A DNA stretch of 64,000 nt, from positions 1 through 64,000 of the forward strand of contig NZ_SDQC01000009.1 of the NCBI RefSeq assembly GCF_004153445.1, in the 5' to 3' direction. A model generated the notes under the pieces. The model made no database searches, was not told where the DNA came from, and saw only the letters and a list, made by a program, of their open reading frames with translations. A program made the translations under genes and the position numbers. This DNA comes from Allopusillimonas soli (GTDB lineage: Bacteria > Pseudomonadota > Gammaproteobacteria > Burkholderiales > Burkholderiaceae_B). Position 1 is the first letter of the stretch; every line of letters begins with the position of its first letter. Of this stretch, positions 47,672-57,187 are shown one piece after another.

Positions 47672-48478
47672 ATGCCTGACACCGCTCTTCGCAATGTACG
47701 CCTTATCATCATCGGCGATGAAATCCTGTCAGGGCGACGCCAGGACAAACATTTCAGCAAGCTGATCGAGCTGCTCTCCCAGCGCGGGATGCGGCTGCGC
47801 GGGGCGGAGATTGTTCCCGACGACCGGCCGTCCATCGCGCATACCTTGAAACGCAGTTTTTCCGGCAACGACGTTGTGTTCTGCTGCGGTGGAATAGGCG
47901 GGACGCCCGACGACCAGACCCGCCAGGCCGCGGCCGAAGCACTTGGCGTGCCGCTGGCCCTGCATCCCGAGGCGAAACGGCTGATCGCCGAGCGATGTGC
48001 CGATCTTGCGCAGAAGGGGCAGGGCAGCAGCGATATGTCGCTGCCGGAGAACCAGCAGCGCCTGCAGATGGGAATGTTCCCGCAAGGGGCGGAAATCGTC
48101 CCCAATCCATACAACAAGATTCCAGGATTTTTCATCCGGGATCATACCTTCATGCCCGGGTTTCCCGTCATGGCCTGGCCCATGATGGCCTGGACGCTGG
48201 ACACGCGCTACAGGCATCTACAGCATCAGGTGGCTTACACGGAACACTCGTTCATTGTGTTTGGATTGCCCGAATCGCGCATAGCGCCCGTCATGGAGGA
48301 GTTGGAGCGCCGCTGGCCAGGCGTCAAGGCTTTCAGCCTGCCCAGCATGAGCGCCGACGGGCGTTCACACATCGATTTGGGCGTCAAGGGCGAGCCAGAT
48401 GCCGCGGCGCAGGCTCTGGCCTTTTTGCGGGAAGCGGCGGTGAGCGCAGGCGGTACGCTGAATCCGCCGCAGAAATAA
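47672..48478 (+). CDS. MoCF/CinA-N-like molybdopterin-binding domain protein
   Basis: 268 residues. The fold is shown by VRLIIIGDEILSGRRQDKHFSKLIELL, DRPSIAHTLKRSF and the GGIGGTPDDQTRQAAAEALG loop. It resembles the N-terminal half of CinA without the amidase half, a stand-alone form common in Burkholderiales. A role in nucleotide or cofactor metabolism is likely, but the substrate is unknown. Confidence 0.85.
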   Translation: MPDTALRNVRLIIIGDEILSGRRQDKHFSKLIELLSQRGMRLRGAEIVPDDRPSIAHTLKRSFSGNDVVFCCGGIGGTPDDQTRQAAAEALGVPLALHPEAKRLIAERCADLAQKGQGSSDMSLPENQQRLQMGMFPQGAEIVPNPYNKIPGFFIRDHTFMPGFPVMAWPMMAWTLDTRYRHLQHQVAYTEHSFIVFGLPESRIAPVMEELERRWPGVKAFSLPSMSADGRSHIDLGVKGEPDAAAQALAFLREAAVSAGGTLNPPQK

Positions 48479-48503
48479 TGCTTGCCAAAAACGAGGATAC
48501 TTT

Positions 48504-48543
48504 CCATAATATGGGAAATGCTGCAATGCGACAAATATTATGG
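48504..48543. promoter_or_regulatory. inverted repeat spanning the IclR start codon
   Basis: CCATAATAT (48504-48512) pairs perfectly with ATATTATGG (48535-48543), which includes the ATG of the IclR gene. Between them lies GCTGCAATGCGACAAA, whose reverse complement resembles the palindrome after the same gene. Autoregulation is likely. Confidence 0.45.
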
Positions 48544-49358
48544 CCAGACCTTCATTGCTCGATCAGACACTGAACGGCGCGTCGCCGCTCAATGACACGC
48601 ATATCACGATACAAGTCCTGGAGCGTGCGATGCTGCTGCTGGACGTGCTCGCGTCCAGGCCCGATCCTGTACCGCTCAAGGACCTTGCCACGGCGACCGG
48701 CCTGCACACTTCCACCACCCATCGCATATTGAACGATCTTGTGGTTGGCCGCTATGTCGAGCGGGTGGACAGCGGGTTGTATCAGCTGGGCATGCGTCTG
48801 CTGGAACTAGGTTCGCTGGTCAAGGGGCGGCTCAATGTGCGCGAGGTGGCCATCGAGCACATGCGCGCACTGCACAAGGCTACGGGGCAAACCGTCAATC
48901 TGTCCCTGCAGCAGGGCGACGAAATCGTCTATATCGAGCGGGCATGGAGCGAGCGCTCGGGCATGCAGGTTGTCCGGGCCATTGGCGGGCGGGCGCCGCT
49001 GCACCTGACCTCCACCGGCAAGTTGTTCCTGTCTGTCAGCGATCCTCGGCAAGTGCGCGCCTACGCGATGCGAACGGGGTTGGCGGGCACCACGCGCAAT
49101 AGCATTACCGACACGGACGCCCTGGACCGTGACCTGGCGCTGGTGCGCAGACACGGCTATTCGCGCGACAACGAGGAACTTGAACTCGGGGTGCGGTGCA
49201 TTGCGGCGGGTGTCTACGATGATACCGGCAAGCTGCAGGCTGGTCTGTCGCTATCGGCGCCGGCGGAGCGCATGCGCGACGAATGGATACCGCTTTTGCT
49301 GCAGACCGCGGCGACGATTTCCGAGGCGCTGGGCTATGAGGCGCCTGCTGCGCATTAA
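48540..49358 (+). CDS. IclR-family transcriptional regulator
   Basis: 272 residues. Winged helix (ITIQVLERAMLLLDVLASR, then ATGLHTSTTHRILNDLVVGRYVERV) and effector domain (ALHKATGQTVNLSLQQGDEIVYIERAW, then ELELGVRCIAAGVYDDTG). The start codon lies inside an inverted repeat. Phasin is the next gene and a related palindrome sits between them, so it may control storage-polymer genes or itself. No metabolic gene of obvious IclR type is adjacent. Confidence 0.88.
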   Translation: MARPSLLDQTLNGASPLNDTHITIQVLERAMLLLDVLASRPDPVPLKDLATATGLHTSTTHRILNDLVVGRYVERVDSGLYQLGMRLLELGSLVKGRLNVREVAIEHMRALHKATGQTVNLSLQQGDEIVYIERAWSERSGMQVVRAIGGRAPLHLTSTGKLFLSVSDPRQVRAYAMRTGLAGTTRNSITDTDALDRDLALVRRHGYSRDNEELELGVRCIAAGVYDDTGKLQAGLSLSAPAERMRDEWIPLLLQTAATISEALGYEAPAAH

Positions 49359-49361
49359 ATA

Positions 49362-49433
49362 TTTGTTGCGATGCAACAAAATAGCTTGACACCACATAAA
49401 TAATGCCTAAAATAGGAATTGTGCAACGCAACA
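49362..49433 (+). promoter_or_regulatory. phasin promoter with flanking GCAAC operator elements
   Basis: A near-consensus promoter, TTGACA (49386-49391), 16 bases, TAAAAT (49408-49413), is preceded by the palindrome TTTGTTGC-GAT-GCAACAAA (49362-49380) and followed at the start site by GTGCAACGCAACA (49421-49433). The elements are candidates for the adjacent IclR protein or a PhaR-type repressor. Confidence 0.65.
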
Positions 49434-49459
49434 TACATTCAGCCCAGGAGCTAAACCCC

Positions 49460-50041
49460 ATGAGCGCAATTCCCGAACAAGTCATCGCCGGCCAGAAGGC
49501 CTCTCTGAACAACCTGCTGGCCATTCAAGGCGCCATTTTTGGCGGCTTTGAAAAGCTGGTGGACCTCAACCTGAAGGTGGCCAAGGCCACACTGGACGAA
49601 GTGGCGGAGAAATCGCAGCAGGCCATTTCCGTGTCCGACGCCCAGGAAGCGGTGGCCCTGTCGTCTTCCCTGACTCAACCCAGCGCGGAAAAAGCGCTGG
49701 CCTACAGCAAACACGTATACGACATCGTTTCCGGTGTGCAGGTTGACCTTACCAAGCTGGTCGAAGCGCAAATCGCCCAAGGCCAGCAACACGTGTCGGA
49801 CACCCTGGACCAGTTCGCCAAGAGCGCACCCACCGGATCCGAAGGCGCCATCGCGCTGATCAAGTCGTCGCTGGCCAGCGCCAACAACGCCTATGAGTCT
49901 GTTGCCAAGGCAGCCCGCCAGGCAGCAGATGTGGCCGAGTCCAACCTGACTGCCGCCACCAACGCCACGCTCAAGGCTGCTGCCCAAGCCAGCGAAGCGA
50001 CCGCCAAGCCTGCCTCGCGCAGCCGCCGCGCCGCCAACTAA
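49460..50041 (+). CDS. phaP: phasin (PHB granule-associated protein)
   Basis: 193 residues, helical, no signal. Phasin_2 features: IPEQVIAGQKASLNNLLAIQGAIFGGFEKLVDLNLKVAKATLDE at the N-terminus and an Ala/Lys-rich C-terminal third ending SRSRRAAN. It coats polyhydroxyalkanoate granules. The ATG at 49460 follows CAGGAG. A strong promoter and terminator make it a single-gene unit with high expected expression. Confidence 0.9.
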   Translation: MSAIPEQVIAGQKASLNNLLAIQGAIFGGFEKLVDLNLKVAKATLDEVAEKSQQAISVSDAQEAVALSSSLTQPSAEKALAYSKHVYDIVSGVQVDLTKLVEAQIAQGQQHVSDTLDQFAKSAPTGSEGAIALIKSSLASANNAYESVAKAARQAADVAESNLTAATNATLKAAAQASEATAKPASRSRRAAN

Positions 50042-50083
50042 ACATCGCATCGAGACCTGCGGGCACTGTCCGCAGCGTTTTCG

Positions 50084-50116
50084 CCCCGGCGCCGCTTGCG
50101 GCGCCGGGGTTTTTTC
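50084..50116. terminator. bidirectional terminator between phasin and pyrD
   Basis: CCCCGGCGCC-GCTTGC-GGCGCCGGGG is followed by seven T on the plus strand. It sits between the convergent stops of phasin and pyrD, three bases from the latter. Confidence 0.88.
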
Positions 50117-50118
50117 TT

Positions 50119-51177
50119 TCAGCGCACCGATTGGTCGCGCGTTTTCAGCGCGCCGACGCATTCTGCGATCAGTGCGGGCCCCCGATAAATCAGGCCGGTG
50201 TACAGTTGCACCGCGTTTGCGCCAGCCTGCATTTTTTCCATTGCCTGCCGGCCCGAAGCGATGCCGCCGACGCCAATAATAGGGTAGTCTGGCCCGAGCC
50301 GGCTGCGCAGGCGGCGTATCACGGCCAAGGACAGTGCATGCACGGGTGGCCCCGACAGGCCGCCCGATTCGTCCGCGTGGGGCAGTCCTTGCACGGCGGC
50401 GCGCGAGAGCGTGGTGTTGGTGGCAATGACGCCATCCACGTCGAAGCGATGCAGCACATCGGCAATGGCGTCGATCTGATCGGCCTCCAAGTCGGGGGCG
50501 ATTTTCACCACCATCGGCACATGCCGCCCGTGCTGGTCCGCCAGCGCCTTGCGTTTCTCGCGCAGCGGACCCAGCAGGCCCGCGAGCTCGTCTTCGCCCT
50601 GAAGGGAGCGAAGATTTCGGGTATTGGGCGAGGAAATGTTCACGGTGATGTAGTCGGCATGCGCATAGACGCCTTCAAGGCCCTGCAGATAGTCGTCGAC
50701 CGCCCGTTCCATGGGCGTGGCCGCGTTCTTGCCTATATTGAGCCCGAGTATGCCCCCTTGCCTGCGCCACTGGCTGCGACGAACATTGCCGATGAAGGCG
50801 GCCAGGCCCTGGTTGTTGAAACCGAGCCGGTTGATGAGCGCCTGTTCGCGCGGCAGCCGGAACATGCGCGGCTTTGGATTGCCTGGCTGTGGGCGTGGCG
50901 TGACGGTACCCACCTCGATGAAGCCGAAGCCCAGGTTGCCCAGTGCATCGATATAGGCTCCATTCTTGTCCAATCCGGCGGCCAGGCCAACCGGATTGCG
51001 CAGTGCCATGCCCATCAATGTGCATGGCAGCGTGGGCTGTGCGGTCAGCAACCGCCGCGTCAGGCTGCAGTCATGGGCTCTCTTCAGGGAGGAAAGCGTG
51101 AGTTCGTGGGCCTTTTCGGCATCAAGGGAGAACAGGGCCGGGCGTGCCAGGCCGTAAGTATCGAATAGAAAGGACAT
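50119..51177 (-). CDS. pyrD: dihydroorotate dehydrogenase, quinone-dependent (class 2)
   Basis: 352 residues. Class 2 features are the N-terminal helical extension ([28 protein letters not shown]), [16 protein letters not shown], the catalytic Ser in [15 protein letters not shown] and the FMN loop [17 protein letters not shown]. It oxidises dihydroorotate and reduces ubiquinone at the membrane. The minus-strand cluster pyrD, bpt and aat is in the same order as in related betaproteobacteria. Confidence 0.96.
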   Translation of the reverse strand: MSFLFDTYGLARPALFSLDAEKAHELTLSSLKRAHDCSLTRRLLTAQPTLPCTLMGMALRNPVGLAAGLDKNGAYIDALGNLGFGFIEVGTVTPRPQPGNPKPRMFRLPREQALINRLGFNNQGLAAFIGNVRRSQWRRQGGILGLNIGKNAATPMERAVDDYLQGLEGVYAHADYITVNISSPNTRNLRSLQGEDELAGLLGPLREKRKALADQHGRHVPMVVKIAPDLEADQIDAIADVLHRFDVDGVIATNTTLSRAAVQGLPHADESGGLSGPPVHALSLAVIRRLRSRLGPDYPIIGVGGIASGRQAMEKMQAGANAVQLYTGLIYRGPALIAECVGALKTRDQSVR

Positions 51178-51189
51178 GCTAAGCGTGGA

Positions 51190-51918
51190 CTACCCGGTGG
51201 CCAGGTCTATCCAGTTTCCATTTTTGAATATTTGGGCGGGTCTGTATTGCGACTTATACGCCATTTTACGGCTCTGTTCTATCCAGTAGCCCAGGTAGAG
51301 CCAAGGAAGCCCTTTTGAGCGGCAGCGGTCGATCTGCCAAAGAATGCCATAGGTGCCGAGGCTGCCAGCGGCGTTGGGGTCGAAGAAAGTGTAAACCGAC
51401 GACAGCCCGCTTTCGAGCGTGTCGATCATGGACACCATCTGCAATTCGCCAGTAGGCAGGCGGAACTCGACCAGATGAGAGTCGACCCTGCTCGTGAGCA
51501 GGAATTGGGTGTATTGAGCATGGCTGTCTTCATCCATGCCGGCACCGGCGTGTCGACCGAGCTGGTAGGCACGATACAGGGCATAGTGTTCGGCTTTCCA
51601 GAGCAGCGGCAGCTCCCGTGCCTGCAGCAAGCTATGCCGACGCCACATACGCCGCTGGGTTCGGCTGGGTTGGAAGTGGCGCACGTCGATGCGTATGGGC
51701 AGACAGGCTTGACAAGCATCGCAATGGGGCCGGTAGGTAAAGAGGCCGCTGCGGCGAAAGCCTTGTTCCACCAGCCCGGAGTATGTGCGGCTGTCTATAA
51801 GATGCGTAGGGGCCGCGACCTGGGAACGAGCCTGTGCGCCGGTCAGGTAGCTGCACGGATACAAGGCAGTGGCGTAGAACTGAAGTGTATGGAAGCCAGG
51901 TTCGGTGAGGTGGCTCAT
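51190..51918 (-). CDS. bpt: aspartate/glutamate leucyltransferase (bacterial ATE homologue)
   Basis: 242 residues. Conserved cysteines in [18 protein letters not shown] near residues 58-75, and C-terminal [20 protein letters not shown], define the bacterial arginyltransferase-like leucyltransferases, which add Leu to acidic N-termini and send proteins to ClpAP. ATG 51918 ([15 protein letters not shown]) is chosen; the longer frame has no SD or homology-like content. aat lies 81 bases upstream in the same direction. Confidence 0.92.
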   Translation of the reverse strand: MSHLTEPGFHTLQFYATALYPCSYLTGAQARSQVAAPTHLIDSRTYSGLVEQGFRRSGLFTYRPHCDACQACLPIRIDVRHFQPSRTQRRMWRRHSLLQARELPLLWKAEHYALYRAYQLGRHAGAGMDEDSHAQYTQFLLTSRVDSHLVEFRLPTGELQMVSMIDTLESGLSSVYTFFDPNAAGSLGTYGILWQIDRCRSKGLPWLYLGYWIEQSRKMAYKSQYRPAQIFKNGNWIDLATG

Positions 51919-51999
51919 GACGGCATGCGGTATTGCAAGAAGGTTCGAACCATTATGAGCGTAATGTGGCGGCGCACGCAAGCGGCCCCGGTCGGCGGG

Positions 52000-52752
52000 C
52001 TAGGGGCAGGGCGCTGGAAGGGGGAGGCACTGCCCGGTATGCAGCAGTTGCCCGGGTTGCCAGACGGGCGCCGTTTGTGCCACCGCAGGCCGCAGCAGCG
52101 ACAGAAAAGCGTCTCGCGGCATCGGCCGGGCGCCCAGGCTGGCGAGATGATCTGTCTGTTGTTGGCAGTCAATGTGCCGCACGCCCCTGGATTCAAGGAA
52201 ACGGACGAGGTAGGCCAGCGCGATCTTGCTTGTATCGCTGGCCCGGCTGAACATGGACTCTCCGAAGAAAAAGCGGCCAAGGCAGACACCGTAAAGGCCG
52301 CCAGCAAGGTCGCCGTCGAGCCATGTCTCGACACTGTGCACGGCGCCGGCGCGATGCCAGGCCATGTAGGCCTGCTTGATGAGCGGCGATATCCACGTGG
52401 CATGCTGGGTGCGCCGCGGCGCTGCGCAGGCATCGAGCACCTCGGCTGTGGCCAGGTCGGTGGTGATGCGCACCCGGGCGTCGGCGCGCCGTTCTTCGCG
52501 CGCCACACGGTGCAGCAGTTTGTTCAGGCTGTGCGAAATGCGCAGGTCTGCACAAGGCAGCACCATTCGTGGATCGGGACTCCACCACAAAATGGGATCG
52601 CCCTCGTTAAACCAGGGAAAAATGCCGTGCCGATATGCCTGCTCCAGACGCGCAAGCGACAGATCGGCGCCCGCCGCCAGCAGGCCCTCAGGCAATGCCT
52701 GGTCTGGATGGGGAAAGGGTGTGGCATCATCGAGCCAGGTCAGGCTGCCCAC
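52000..52752 (-). CDS. aat: leucyl/phenylalanyl-tRNA-protein transferase
   Basis: 250 residues. Family motifs [67 protein letters not shown] and [16 protein letters not shown] are complete. It adds Leu/Phe to basic N-termini for ClpS-ClpAP degradation. With bpt downstream the two enzymes would cover basic and acidic N-termini. Confidence 0.96.
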   Translation of the reverse strand: MGSLTWLDDATPFPHPDQALPEGLLAAGADLSLARLEQAYRHGIFPWFNEGDPILWWSPDPRMVLPCADLRISHSLNKLLHRVAREERRADARVRITTDLATAEVLDACAAPRRTQHATWISPLIKQAYMAWHRAGAVHSVETWLDGDLAGGLYGVCLGRFFFGESMFSRASDTSKIALAYLVRFLESRGVRHIDCQQQTDHLASLGARPMPRDAFLSLLRPAVAQTAPVWQPGQLLHTGQCLPLPAPCP

Positions 52753-52762
52753 AACGGCCTCG

Positions 52763-53350
52763 TTAGCGGGGGGCGGGGCCCGGTATGGTGTAGTGGCGCA
52801 CTGGGAATACGCCGGTGGCCAGGTCCGATACGTAATGCTCCAGCGTCGAGATTATGGTGCGGAAGGCCAGTTCGTCCCAGGGAATTTCATCGATACCGAA
52901 AAAGCCGGCTTCCAGGCTTTCAGGGCCCGGGGCAAGTTGTTCGTTCAGAACGCGCGCCAGGAAGAAAAAGTGCACCTGCTCGGCATGGGGCACGTCAATG
53001 ATGGTGTACAACTGCTCCAGTTCGATCTGCGCGCCCGACTCTTCCTGATTTTCACGCAGGGCGCCCTGGTCGGTGGTTTCGCCCAGCTCCATGAAACCCG
53101 CCGGTAGCGTCCATTTGTCGGCACGCGGTTCGATCGCACGCTTGCACAAGAGAATTTTGCCTTGCCATACCGGCAGCACGCCAACGACATTACGAGGATT
53201 CTGGTAATGCACTGCGCCGCAATGCTCGCACAGGTCACGCTCGCGATTGTCGTCGGGTGGAATGCGCCGGATAAGGGGCGTGCCGCATTGACTGCAGAAT
53301 CGCTGTGTGCGCGGAGCGGGGAAATAAAAATTGGGAGCGTGCGAAGTCAT
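52763..53350 (-). CDS. NUDIX hydrolase with N-terminal zinc ribbon
   Basis: 195 residues. A zinc ribbon (FCSQCGTPL then [13 protein letters not shown]) precedes the Nudix box [23 protein letters not shown] (split here: G-x5-E-x7-REUxEExGU satisfied). It hydrolyses a nucleoside diphosphate derivative, perhaps NADH-like or ADP-ribose; the exact substrate is not evident. Alternative starts at TTG 53368 (overlapping the upstream stop) and ATG 53359 add up to six residues. It is followed by aat after ten bases. Confidence 0.88.
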   Translation of the reverse strand: MTSHAPNFYFPAPRTQRFCSQCGTPLIRRIPPDDNRERDLCEHCGAVHYQNPRNVVGVLPVWQGKILLCKRAIEPRADKWTLPAGFMELGETTDQGALRENQEESGAQIELEQLYTIIDVPHAEQVHFFFLARVLNEQLAPGPESLEAGFFGIDEIPWDELAFRTIISTLEHYVSDLATGVFPVRHYTIPGPAPR

Positions 53351-53364
53351 GTGAGGCATTCTAC

Positions 53365-54048
53365 TCAATGCCCGGAATCAATGTCAGCCCTGGCAGCAGA
53401 GGGCCGGGGATGGCGGATGAAGCCCAGTCGCTTCTCCACTTCGCCAGCCGCGCAGAAATGTAGCAGGGCGCCGTCGCGGGCTGGTGCGTCCGTGTCGTTG
53501 ACGCCGGCGCTGCCTGCAAGATGCGAAGCGGCCAGCGGCAATGGGTCGGCCGGCAGTGAACTGGGATCCAGCGCGTCCAGTACGGGCGTGTCATCGAGGG
53601 TGCGCAGCGCCCCAAGCACCGCTTCGATATCGTGGCCTTGCATGAGGCCAGGACCTGCCGGCGTCCAGGCATACAGCCTGCCGTCATCGGCGAGCAGCCA
53701 GTCGCGCACTGGCACGGCGGGCAGTCCTGTATGGGTAAGCAAGGCCGCCTGCCCCTGGCCGCCAGGTTCCGTGCGCAGAATAAAAGGTGCGGCATCCAGT
53801 CGCACGTAGACGCGCTGGGGGCCATTCTGAAAGAACCATTGTCCGGATTCGTCGCAAACGTAGTTACGTCCAATGAAGGCGAGAATGGGTGCGCTGCCAA
53901 TGGCTTCGCCGGGGCTCGCCAGATCGCCGCGCAGGGCGTCGCCGGCCGGATGCAGGCGCCATTGCCCGCGCTCGTTCAGGGACAGCCAGCCATATACATG
54001 CGGTACGTTGGGCCATTTGGCCATGGCTTCGATGACGGACTTGTCCAT
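53365..54048 (-). CDS. conserved hypothetical protein
   Basis: 227 residues, no signal peptide or membrane segment. It opens MDKSVIEAMAKWPNVPHVYGWLSLNERGQWRLH and contains FIGRNYVCDESGQWFFQNGPQRVYVRLD, a WxFxNGxQxVYxxL-like pattern, then a Pro/Asp-rich C-terminal half. I do not recognise its function; the opening looks like a beta-rich DUF of betaproteobacteria. The stop overlaps the possible TTG start of the NUDIX gene, suggesting a shared transcript. Confidence 0.75.
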   Translation of the reverse strand: MDKSVIEAMAKWPNVPHVYGWLSLNERGQWRLHPAGDALRGDLASPGEAIGSAPILAFIGRNYVCDESGQWFFQNGPQRVYVRLDAAPFILRTEPGGQGQAALLTHTGLPAVPVRDWLLADDGRLYAWTPAGPGLMQGHDIEAVLGALRTLDDTPVLDALDPSSLPADPLPLAASHLAGSAGVNDTDAPARDGALLHFCAAGEVEKRLGFIRHPRPSAARADIDSGH

Positions 54049-54120
54049 GCTGGGCTTCCTTTTGCTACGGAAAGTCCAGTATAGAGGAGCGCGCCCCGAC
54101 CGGCTGGCAGGAGACGGAGA

Positions 54121-54798
54121 TTAGCGAGGCCGCCGAACGGCTAGAAGCCGTCTTGCGGGTGCTGTTTGCAGGTTATTCAGCCGCTGCGCCAGCAGATGGC
54201 CGCAAGCCTGCGCCGACTCGGCCAATACCACAAAAGCAAGCGCAACCAGCAGAAGCAGCCCTGGCCGGAACGCCTGGTAGCCATGACGCATGGCGAAATC
54301 GCCGAGGCCGCCGGCCCCCAATGCGCCTGCCAGCGCCGAATAGCCAACGAGACCAGCGAGTGTCACGCCCAAGCCGGCGATAATGCCTGGCAGGGCTGCG
54401 CTGAACGCGACGCGTGTCGACAGTGCGGCAGGATCTTCCGAAGCGGGCGCCGCTGCCTGATTGAGTGCGGTCTCGGTTTGCCGTGCCACAAAAGGTATGG
54501 CGAGCAGGCTCAGCGGCAATGTCAGCGCCGCAGTCCCGTGGGCGGCGCCGACGGCGAGGTGGGTGAGCGCGATTGCCACGATCAATATGATGAAAGAGGG
54601 CGTCGCCCGGACGCCATGCGCGGCATATGCGGCCAGCATGCCAAGGCGGCTGGGCGAGCTCGAGTGCGCTTGTGCCGCTCGGCGTAGCAGGACGCCCAGG
54701 GGGATACCCAGCAGTGCACCGACGGCAAGCGATATCGCGACCGCCAGCAGCGTTTCTCCGGCAGCGGTTACAAATAAATCGGTCAGCGTTGGCGACAT
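54121..54798 (-). CDS. lone MetI-like ABC transporter permease
   Basis: 225 residues with about five membrane segments. The start (TAAGETLLAVAISLAVGALLGIPLGVLL), the RATPSFIILIVAIAL segment and the coupling region QTETALNQAAAPASEDPAALSTRVAF resemble MetI, the D-methionine permease. No MetN ATPase or MetQ binding protein is adjacent. It lies 110 bases downstream of the polyamine-type ATPase gene on the same strand, so it may be an extra permease of that operon or a remnant of a methionine importer. Confidence 0.75.
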   Translation of the reverse strand: MSPTLTDLFVTAAGETLLAVAISLAVGALLGIPLGVLLRRAAQAHSSSPSRLGMLAAYAAHGVRATPSFIILIVAIALTHLAVGAAHGTAALTLPLSLLAIPFVARQTETALNQAAAPASEDPAALSTRVAFSAALPGIIAGLGVTLAGLVGYSALAGALGAGGLGDFAMRHGYQAFRPGLLLLVALAFVVLAESAQACGHLLAQRLNNLQTAPARRLLAVRRPR

Positions 54799-54908
54799 GC
54801 GGGATCCTCCAGGCGAATGCCGAGTGTAGGCGCATGTCGCCAGCGCAGGAACTACATATTCGATAAGTCCTTATAGCTGTGCCGCATAACCAGGCCGGGT
54901 GCCGCGCC

Positions 54909-55985
54909 TCAGGGGTTTTTTGCCGGCAGAAGCACTACCTGACCGGCATCTATGCACACATCCAGGCGGCTTCCGGTTTCCAGGGGCGCGCGGCCTACGC
55001 TGCCGAACAGCTCCAGGGTCAGGCCCTCGTCGGTCTGCGCAATGTAGTGCGCGGATACGCCCAGATAATCGACATTCCTGACGGTGACGCCAACGGTGTT
55101 GGGGGCTTGCCTGTTGTCCGACGCCTGGAAGTGCTCGGCCCGCATCACCAGCGTGACCGCCGCGTTGCGTTGCCAGGCAGCCGTCGAGGCGCTGAGCCAG
55201 GTGTGGCCATGGCTCAGCACTTCCCAGGCGCCGGGCTCCCCACCTTGGATGCGTCCCTCCAGAAGATTGGCGTTGCCCAGGAAACTGGCACAGAATTGTG
55301 TGCTGGGTTGGTTGTAGATGATCTGGGGCTTGTCCAACTGTTCGACTCGACCACGGCTCATGACCGCGACACGATCGGACATGGCCAGCGCCTCGGACTG
55401 ATCGTGGGTGATGAAGAGCGTGGTAATGCCGGTTTCACGCTGTATCTGCTTGAGTTCCACGCGCATATCCTCGCGCAGGTTTGCGTCGAGGGCGGACAGG
55501 GGTTCGTCCAGCAGGAGCAGGTCCGGACGTATGACGATGGCCCTGGCCAGCGCCACCCGCTGTTGCTGTCCTCCGGAGAGTTCAGCGGGATAGCGCTTTG
55601 CCATGCCGTCCAGTTGAACAAGGCTCAGCACATCGGCCACGCGCTTGTCGATGTCGCTGCGGCTGCAGCGACGGTAGCGCAGCCCGAAGGCGATGTTGGC
55701 ATGGACCGTGCGGTGCGGGAAGAGTGCATAGTTCTGGAACACAATACCGATATTGCGCTTGTGTATGGGCACATCGTTCATGCGCTTGCCGCGTATATAG
55801 ATGTCTCCGGCGCTTGGGTGCTCCAGGCCCGCAATCATCCGCAGCGTTGTTGTCTTGCCGCATCCCGATGGCCCCAGAAAAGACAGGAACTCGCTTTCGC
55901 GCACAGACAGGTCCATGGATTCCACGGCTGTGACGGTTCCATATCGCTTCTGGATGCCGCGCAGTTCGACCGAGAAGTCCGTCAT
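54909..55985 (-). CDS. polyamine-type ABC transporter ATP-binding protein (PotA-like)
   Basis: 358 residues. Walker A GPSGCGKTTTLR near residues 37-48, signature LSGGQQQRVALAR, Walker B LLLLDEPLSALDANLREDM and switch ITHDQSEAL, followed by a TOBE-type C-terminal domain (about 265-350). It energises a spermidine/putrescine-class importer. ATG 55985 overlaps the stop of the binding-protein gene, supporting that start over a longer frame. Confidence 0.92.
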   Translation of the reverse strand: MTDFSVELRGIQKRYGTVTAVESMDLSVRESEFLSFLGPSGCGKTTTLRMIAGLEHPSAGDIYIRGKRMNDVPIHKRNIGIVFQNYALFPHRTVHANIAFGLRYRRCSRSDIDKRVADVLSLVQLDGMAKRYPAELSGGQQQRVALARAIVIRPDLLLLDEPLSALDANLREDMRVELKQIQRETGITTLFITHDQSEALAMSDRVAVMSRGRVEQLDKPQIIYNQPSTQFCASFLGNANLLEGRIQGGEPGAWEVLSHGHTWLSASTAAWQRNAAVTLVMRAEHFQASDNRQAPNTVGVTVRNVDYLGVSAHYIAQTDEGLTLELFGSVGRAPLETGSRLDVCIDAGQVVLLPAKNP

Positions 55986-55986
55986 G

Positions 55987-57123
55987 TCAGAAACCTCGCT
56001 CGATGCGTGAAAACATCTTGCTCCACTTGGGCTGCACGCCATTCCAGTAGCGGGGATCCGCAAAGGTGCGTCCTTCCAGCTTGCCGGACGGGTCGTAGGC
56101 CGGCAGGGACGTCACACTGTCGGGCAATTCGACCTTGGTGGGATCGAGCGAGGGAGGATAGCCCTGCGCCTCGGCCACGGCAATGGCGACCTTGGGGTCC
56201 AGCATGAAATTGAGCAGCTCCTGCGTTTCCTTCATGGGACTGCCGCGCAGCACAAACATGGCTTCTTGCCAGGCAAACGTGTCCTTGGGCTCGTGGTAGC
56301 CAATGGGATGTCCCTCCTTCTGCAAGGTGGCGATGCGGCCCGACCAGCCTTGGGTGGCGACAATCTCCCCGCTGGACATCAGTTTCATCAAGTCGGCGCC
56401 CGATGTCCAGTACTTGCGCAGCAGCGAGCGATGTTTGCGCAGCACCTCCCACATGGCGTCCAGATCCTCCACATTATTGGGATCCTGCCCGCTGATGACG
56501 GCACCGTACCAGCATTGCGTGCGCCAGTCGTTGATGCCGCCCAGCTTGCCCTTGTACTTTTCATCCACGAGTATGCTCGCGCCTTTTTCCTTGATCTCAT
56601 CGTCGCTGATGACATCCCGGTTGTATGCGATGCCCGTCGTGCCGTAGTCGTACGGAACTGCCGACAGGCCGCCGTCGGACAGTTTGCGGAATGGTTCCAT
56701 CAGGCGAGGCAGCACGTTTTTCAGATTTGGAATCTGGCTCTCGTCCAGCTTGACATCCAGCTTGGCATCGACGTAGCGGACGTAATCGAATACCCCGCTT
56801 GAGTGAAAGATGTTGAAGGAGCCGGGCTGGCTGGTGCGCACCCGGGTGAAGAATTCATCGACGCCGGCAAAGGTGCCATCCACCACTTTGACACCCGTGG
56901 CTTTGGTGTAGGGATCAAAGGCAGATTTGCGCAGGGCTTCCGACACGCTTCCGCCCCAACCATCGAAACGTACCTGCGTGGCTTCGGCGGCCAGCGCCTT
57001 CAGGGGACGGCCGGCCAACCCCAGCGCGACGCCGCTGGCGGCAAGCAGGCCCATGAAGTGCCGGCGCGAAAGGCGATTGCGCTGATACATGTCCAGCCAT
57101 TCGTAGTAGCGTTCGTCTTGCAT
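55987..57123 (-). CDS. polyamine-type periplasmic substrate-binding protein (PotD-like)
   Basis: 378 residues with a twin-arginine signal (NRLSRRHFMGLLAASG, residues about 19-34, cleaved near ALAAEA). The mature PotD-like part includes VRFDGWGGSVSEALRKSAF, the VPYDYGTTGIAYNRDV loop and EAMFVLRGSPMKETQELLNFML near the C-terminus. Tat export suggests folding before transport. The ligand is inferred from the neighbouring deacetylase to be an acetylated polyamine or similar amine. Confidence 0.9.
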   Translation of the reverse strand: MQDERYYEWLDMYQRNRLSRRHFMGLLAASGVALGLAGRPLKALAAEATQVRFDGWGGSVSEALRKSAFDPYTKATGVKVVDGTFAGVDEFFTRVRTSQPGSFNIFHSSGVFDYVRYVDAKLDVKLDESQIPNLKNVLPRLMEPFRKLSDGGLSAVPYDYGTTGIAYNRDVISDDEIKEKGASILVDEKYKGKLGGINDWRTQCWYGAVISGQDPNNVEDLDAMWEVLRKHRSLLRKYWTSGADLMKLMSSGEIVATQGWSGRIATLQKEGHPIGYHEPKDTFAWQEAMFVLRGSPMKETQELLNFMLDPKVAIAVAEAQGYPPSLDPTKVELPDSVTSLPAYDPSGKLEGRTFADPRYWNGVQPKWSKMFSRIERGF

Positions 57124-57187
57124 GTCTGTCTCCTTTGTTGTTGAAGGTGCCGGCCAGGTTGCGGCCGGAAGTGTGCAGGCGGGCGCT

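Noticed and set aside
51475-53001. A 508-codon open frame opposite bpt, aat and the NUDIX gene
   Set aside because: Spans three well-supported minus-strand genes and has no domain character.
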